Part shown: positions 59,858-64,000 of the stretch, in pieces
How positions within the stretch are numbered: the stretch's first letter is position 1
Layout of the letters: each line of letters opens with the position of its first letter
Source of the DNA: Parasponia andersonii
Lineage: Eukaryota > Streptophyta > Magnoliopsida > Rosales > Cannabaceae
Direction: 5' to 3'
Assembly (NCBI GenBank): GCA_002914805.1
Contig: JXTB01000006.1
Coordinates: 606,092-670,091 of the forward strand
Length of the DNA: 64,000 nt
Translations under genes and position numbers: made by a program
Notes under the pieces: generated by a model
Seen by the model: only the letters and a program-made list of their open reading frames with translations
Told to the model about the DNA's origin: nothing
The model's database searches: none

Positions 59858-62800
59858 TATATTCTCTATGTTTCTCGTTCAATTTGCTTATCTATTGCTA
59901 TTTGGTTTGGGCATAGATTTACACCTTAATTTGTTTACTTGGGATTTAGGGCTTTTGGATATATATATATATATATATATTTTGGGTTGGTGTAAATGCT
60001 CCGTAGGAGCGACTCTCTATTCTTAGACGCATCAATAGAATTGCTTTTTCATCGTGAAGTGGCACTTAGAGTTGCCAAGTTTGGGTGTCTTCGACTTAGT
60101 TCCTTCCTACTGATGTCTTATGTGATCATCAATTGGGCCAAAGCTTTAATATCAGAAGTAACAATTACATTTTTAAAGCTTAAAATTGGCAGTTTTTGAG
60201 GCCAATGCTTAATTTAAACTGGCCTTATCTCATCTCATAGTTTAAGGCAGCTTGTTTATAAGATATTTTTGCTTATTATGGTAGTTGGCAGATTTGTTCA
60301 TCCTAAGTGCAGAAGATATCAAGTTCACAAACTGCTGAAGTATACAACTTGGGTACATCTGAGAAACTTTATAGCAAGTTTTTCTTTTTTCGGCAATTGG
60401 CTGATTGTTGCTCATCATGCTAATTATAAAAGAGATGCTTAGCTTGAAGCGTTTGAATGGAAGAGAAATATCTTATCATTTTTGCCTGGAGAACTTCCAA
60501 ATCTGCTTCTTTATTAAATTAGATCAAAATATAAAATACCTTGTTAACACATAGCAATTCCAAGTAGTGTATTAACAAAGTTATTTGTCTAATATCAACC
60601 GCTTTTATTGACTTTGATGGCAGAGCAAATTTGAATTTTAGTTGAGACTTTAAGAATTTATGGAGTTGGTACCGGCTGAAAATAACCTACTAGTCTTTAC
60701 ATAAGCTAGGAAGTTCTTTGCACCATGGGGTTCTTTTCATATGAAATAATTGCATCGGGCCTTTTTAACACTAGAATATAAGGGTATTACCTAATGCACT
60801 ACATACAAGATGACCATTCTATCTGGTCTAAAAACTGCTTTTGTGCTTTACTTCAATAAATGTGTCACTTTTTGTGATTCAGCAACATTATAAGTCCTTG
60901 TGGCATTTTTCCCCTGTTGTAGAATAACTACTCTGCCTTATTTTGGTAGACATACAGATGGACATAGAAACAAAAGTTAGAGTATATCTTCTGGATAGTT
61001 TGCATTTTAAAATCTCTAGTGTGCCTTAATGTAATTTGGTCCTGTACAGCTGTATTTAGTTCTTGAACAGGGGGAATTTTAAGGTTATATCTTATACTAA
61101 ATTTTGGTTGTTTTTAATTATTGGGCAGTGGTAATTTTCCTAGATTTGGTCTTTGATTTTGATGGATCCACTTGAATGTGTTGGAGTTCAATTCTAAGCA
61201 GACTTAGAGATGTCTACATAGTCCCTTGTTGTTATGAATTCTTACCCGCTTTTAATTCCACTTGTCCCTATTTGGTTTTTGAGAAATAAATAGGACAAAA
61301 GGGAAATAAAATGGGTTTGATTGTCTTGGTTTGGTTTGGCAAATTTAAGAAAATAAGGGTATATGCAATTTGTTGTGATTTTTCTTGGGTTATTGAGATT
61401 TCAAATAATGGGACTTCAAGTTTTATTGACGTATTTTGAGGGGGTGAAGTGGTTACTATAAACGAGATTTTTACTGCATTTATTCAAAAGACGTATATGA
61501 AGTATACAACAAGAACATTCTAGGGTTGTAAAAAGCAAGCAGATAAACATTTTATGAGTCTATTTTACTTAATTCTTGATAAGAAATTCAATTGTTTGTA
61601 AAAGCTTCTATCTTTAATAGATACTGTGCATGTACTTAGCCAAGAGGAAAAAAATTCATCTTAATTAGATGTTGAATATAGGAATAATTAGATGTAGTTT
61701 GTTTTATGTCTTTGGTATCATATTATGCTAAAATATTACTTGTACTTCTTTTTATTTTATTTTTCTTTTCTTAAAGAAAAATACTACTTGAATGAAGTTT
61801 GCTTATCATATTGGTATTATTCTATTACTAGTCTCTTCTCTTGGACAAGGAGTCCTCTGAGTTACATGTTGTGCTGATGGTTTGTTGTGTGTACTGAATG
61901 AGACTGATCAATCATTGTTGCTTTCGATGAAATCCTAGATGATACGTGACTCAAAGTAATTCTAAAAAGTAGTTGAGTATTTACTTTCTATTATTATTAA
62001 GTTTTACTCCTTTTCTTTTATTCATGTTTGTGTGTTATAAGAATGTGTATTTTTGTACATATGCTAAAAAGTAGCATATGGTATGAACCCATGTGGTTAA
62101 AAGTTACAGTAGAATATGGTCTTGGAGATTTTGCTTATTGATTAATGGTCCTTTCTTTAAGCTAATTTCATGTTGTAAAATTCTATTGTACCACAATGTG
62201 GCTATTTTAAAACTGACTTTAAATGTTATTTTTCAGCATATTGATGACATACTCTCTCAAAATCGCATGCCTGTTTTAATTATGTGTTCTTTTTTATCCA
62301 ATTAATTGTGATTCTTTTTCTTTTCTGGGTTTACAATATCTTCTTGTTGTAGCATTAATTATACTTCTCCAATATCTTCTTACATGCTTCTAATTCACTT
62401 GTGATAATTCTTTGTTGCCAATTTCAATCTAGGCTAAACAGGGGATCACGCTGGAAATTTCTAGGTTTTCTGAGAAGAGAAGGGAGAAGTGTTTGGTTTC
62501 TCACCCCTTCTTCAAGGAAAGGAGTGTTAGTTGCTTAAGCTGCAGTTGGGCACAACAGAGCTAAACAAAAAACCACACCTCAGTTATAGTCTGCTAGATA
62601 ACAAGGTTGAACAACTAGACTTTATTATATCAAATGTGTTGAATTTCTTTTTTTTTTTTAAATTGATTTTCCAAGTGTTTGTTTAATCAAATTTGTGTTT
62701 ACCTATATTGCTTATCGATCATAGGTTGACCATAGTGTTTATGTTACTCTTGTCTGGAAGTAACAAAATTCACACTTGTTGTAGTTATCTATATCAACCT

Positions 62801-63376
62801 GTGTTCAAGGTCTATGCATTTAGACTAAGAAAGATGAAGGAAAATTGAAGGGTTGAGCATATTTGGTTACATATATAGCATTTTAAGATTGGGAGATTTC
62901 TGTTATTATTATTGTTTTTAGCTTACTCATTTATCTATATAATTCGAAGCTCTTTTCTATATAACTCTTTTCTCTCTAGTATATATATACATAATTGAAT
63001 GAGAGCTATTGCTTTGGGCATGTTATATAGATATGAGTAGCTTGTTGATTTATTCCTTATTATTTTCTGTTTCCCACTCCTACATTATCTTACTTTGTGT
63101 TCTTGTTCGATTACAGCTTCATTATTATGTCTTGGTGAGTATTTTGCCAAAGACATTGGAGCACAAGTTCAACACTCGTGGAATGCTTTTGTGAAGAACT
63201 TTTGATAATTCTTTTTTGGACTTTTGCGTTTCTTTTGATTGGAGAGGATATTATGTAGTTTTGAGAGTGTTTGAACCTTGTATCCAACACTATTTAATTG
63301 GAATGTTGTGAATCTATTCTGTTATATAAAAGTACTTAAGTGTTATTGAATATTCTCATTTAAAGCATTCATTTAA
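59858..63376. other. T-rich stretch with no recognised gene
   Basis: About 3.5 kb without transposon ends, tandem arrays or long ORFs. It is T-rich on the plus strand and has intron-like features (for example gattacag near 63110 and ttggtgagt near 63130), so it may be intron or flank of an undetected plus-strand gene. The ORF 59996-60199 has no motif. Confidence 0.35.
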
Positions 63377-63765
63377 TACTACTAAAAATTATTTATGAAA
63401 TAGTACATATATCTAAAGCATTACACGAAAGCTATCGAAAACAAATTATAACGTTCAAAAAATGCCACTAGAGATAAATAAAAGAAGGGGAAAAAAGCTA
63501 TAAAAGTACTTTCATAGCTTACAAAGAAAGCTATTAAAGAGTTTTACAGTTCTCAAAAAAGGTTATAAAATCATTTTTATAACGTTCTTTGAACGCTATT
63601 AAAGAGTTTCTTCGGTACTTTAAAATGCTAGAAAATAATTTATAATAGCATATTTAATAACATTTAGTAATAATAGCGAGATTTGTTCCAACGTGTGCTT
63701 AAATGTTATAAAAAAAATTTCATTGCATGCTTTGCCAGCTATAGATGGTTTTTTTTTTTGTAGTG
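63377..63765. mobile_element. Short CACTA-like MITE
   Basis: The right end reads TTTTTTTGTAGTG, a CACTA terminus. The left end TACTACTAAAAATT is a likely worn counterpart. The 389-bp interior repeats gctattaaagag and related gctataaa words on both strands, as in subterminal regions. No 3-bp target duplication was found. Confidence 0.5.
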
Positions 63766-64000
63766 CTTATTTTCAATAGGGCGAAATTTTCTCATTTGTT
63801 AATGATTTATTCCGATTAAGATTTTTTATTTAAATTTGTATGTTCTTGCTTTCGTTATTTTGTCAATTATTGTTCGTTAATTCTTAATATCTAATAAGAA
63901 TAATTTCATTTTGCACTTGCTGAATATTTCTTGTTCTCTAGCTATCATATATTTCTTAGCATTAATGCAATTTTCCAGATTCTTACCAAAAAAATAAAAT
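63766..64000. other. AT-rich end of window
   Basis: No feature recognised. Confidence 0.5.

Overview
This window looks like nuclear DNA from a flowering plant, probably a eudicot. It is very AT-rich, full of (TA)n microsatellites and long A/T tracts, and almost entirely made of transposable elements. Bacterial-type operons, rRNA genes and CRISPR arrays were not seen. Only one ORF (32572-32973, minus) looks like an ordinary host gene.

Layout. 1-7150 is the 5' LTR, complete gag-pol region and 3' untranslated region of a minus-strand Ty3/gypsy element of the Tat lineage (two RNase H domains). It carries 20 in-frame stops and two frameshifts; its 3' LTR lies beyond the left edge. 7455-8340 is a CACTA fragment. 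9958-12521 is a plus-strand solo LTR. 14611-15012 is a 201-bp tandem duplication. About 15919-20400 is a decayed PIF/Harbinger element with two divergent genes, a 13-unit 94-bp tandem array between them, and a tRNA-like SINE at one end. 24080-27120 holds a MITE, a duplicated segment and a 133-bp tandem array. 27685 to about 30600 is a minus-strand LTR copy swollen by tandem repeats. 31193-32182 is a MITE with long inverted ends. After the single gene come two more MITE-like elements (34083-34853 and 35361-35589) and a 1.16-kb near-perfect palindrome (35698-36861). 40008 to about 48190 is a minus-strand LTR retrotransposon with two 2.2-kb LTRs and a non-coding interior, followed by a truncated related LTR (48256-49894). 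50243 to about 56.8 kb is a CACTA element with a decayed TNP2 transposase. 57726-59857 is another solo LTR. 63377-63765 is a short CACTA-like MITE.

How it fits together. At least six LTR copies of one large-LTR family (2.1-2.6 kb, TGTAAAA...TGACA) are present: two exact solo LTRs, one LTR pair and two partial copies. This suggests repeated insertion followed by LTR-LTR recombination. The coding elements are all dead. In the Tat element every premature stop is one C-to-T step from a Gln or Arg codon, and most are in CAG, which fits decay of a methylated element. Family names come from reading conceptual translations against remembered family motifs; no database search was run.
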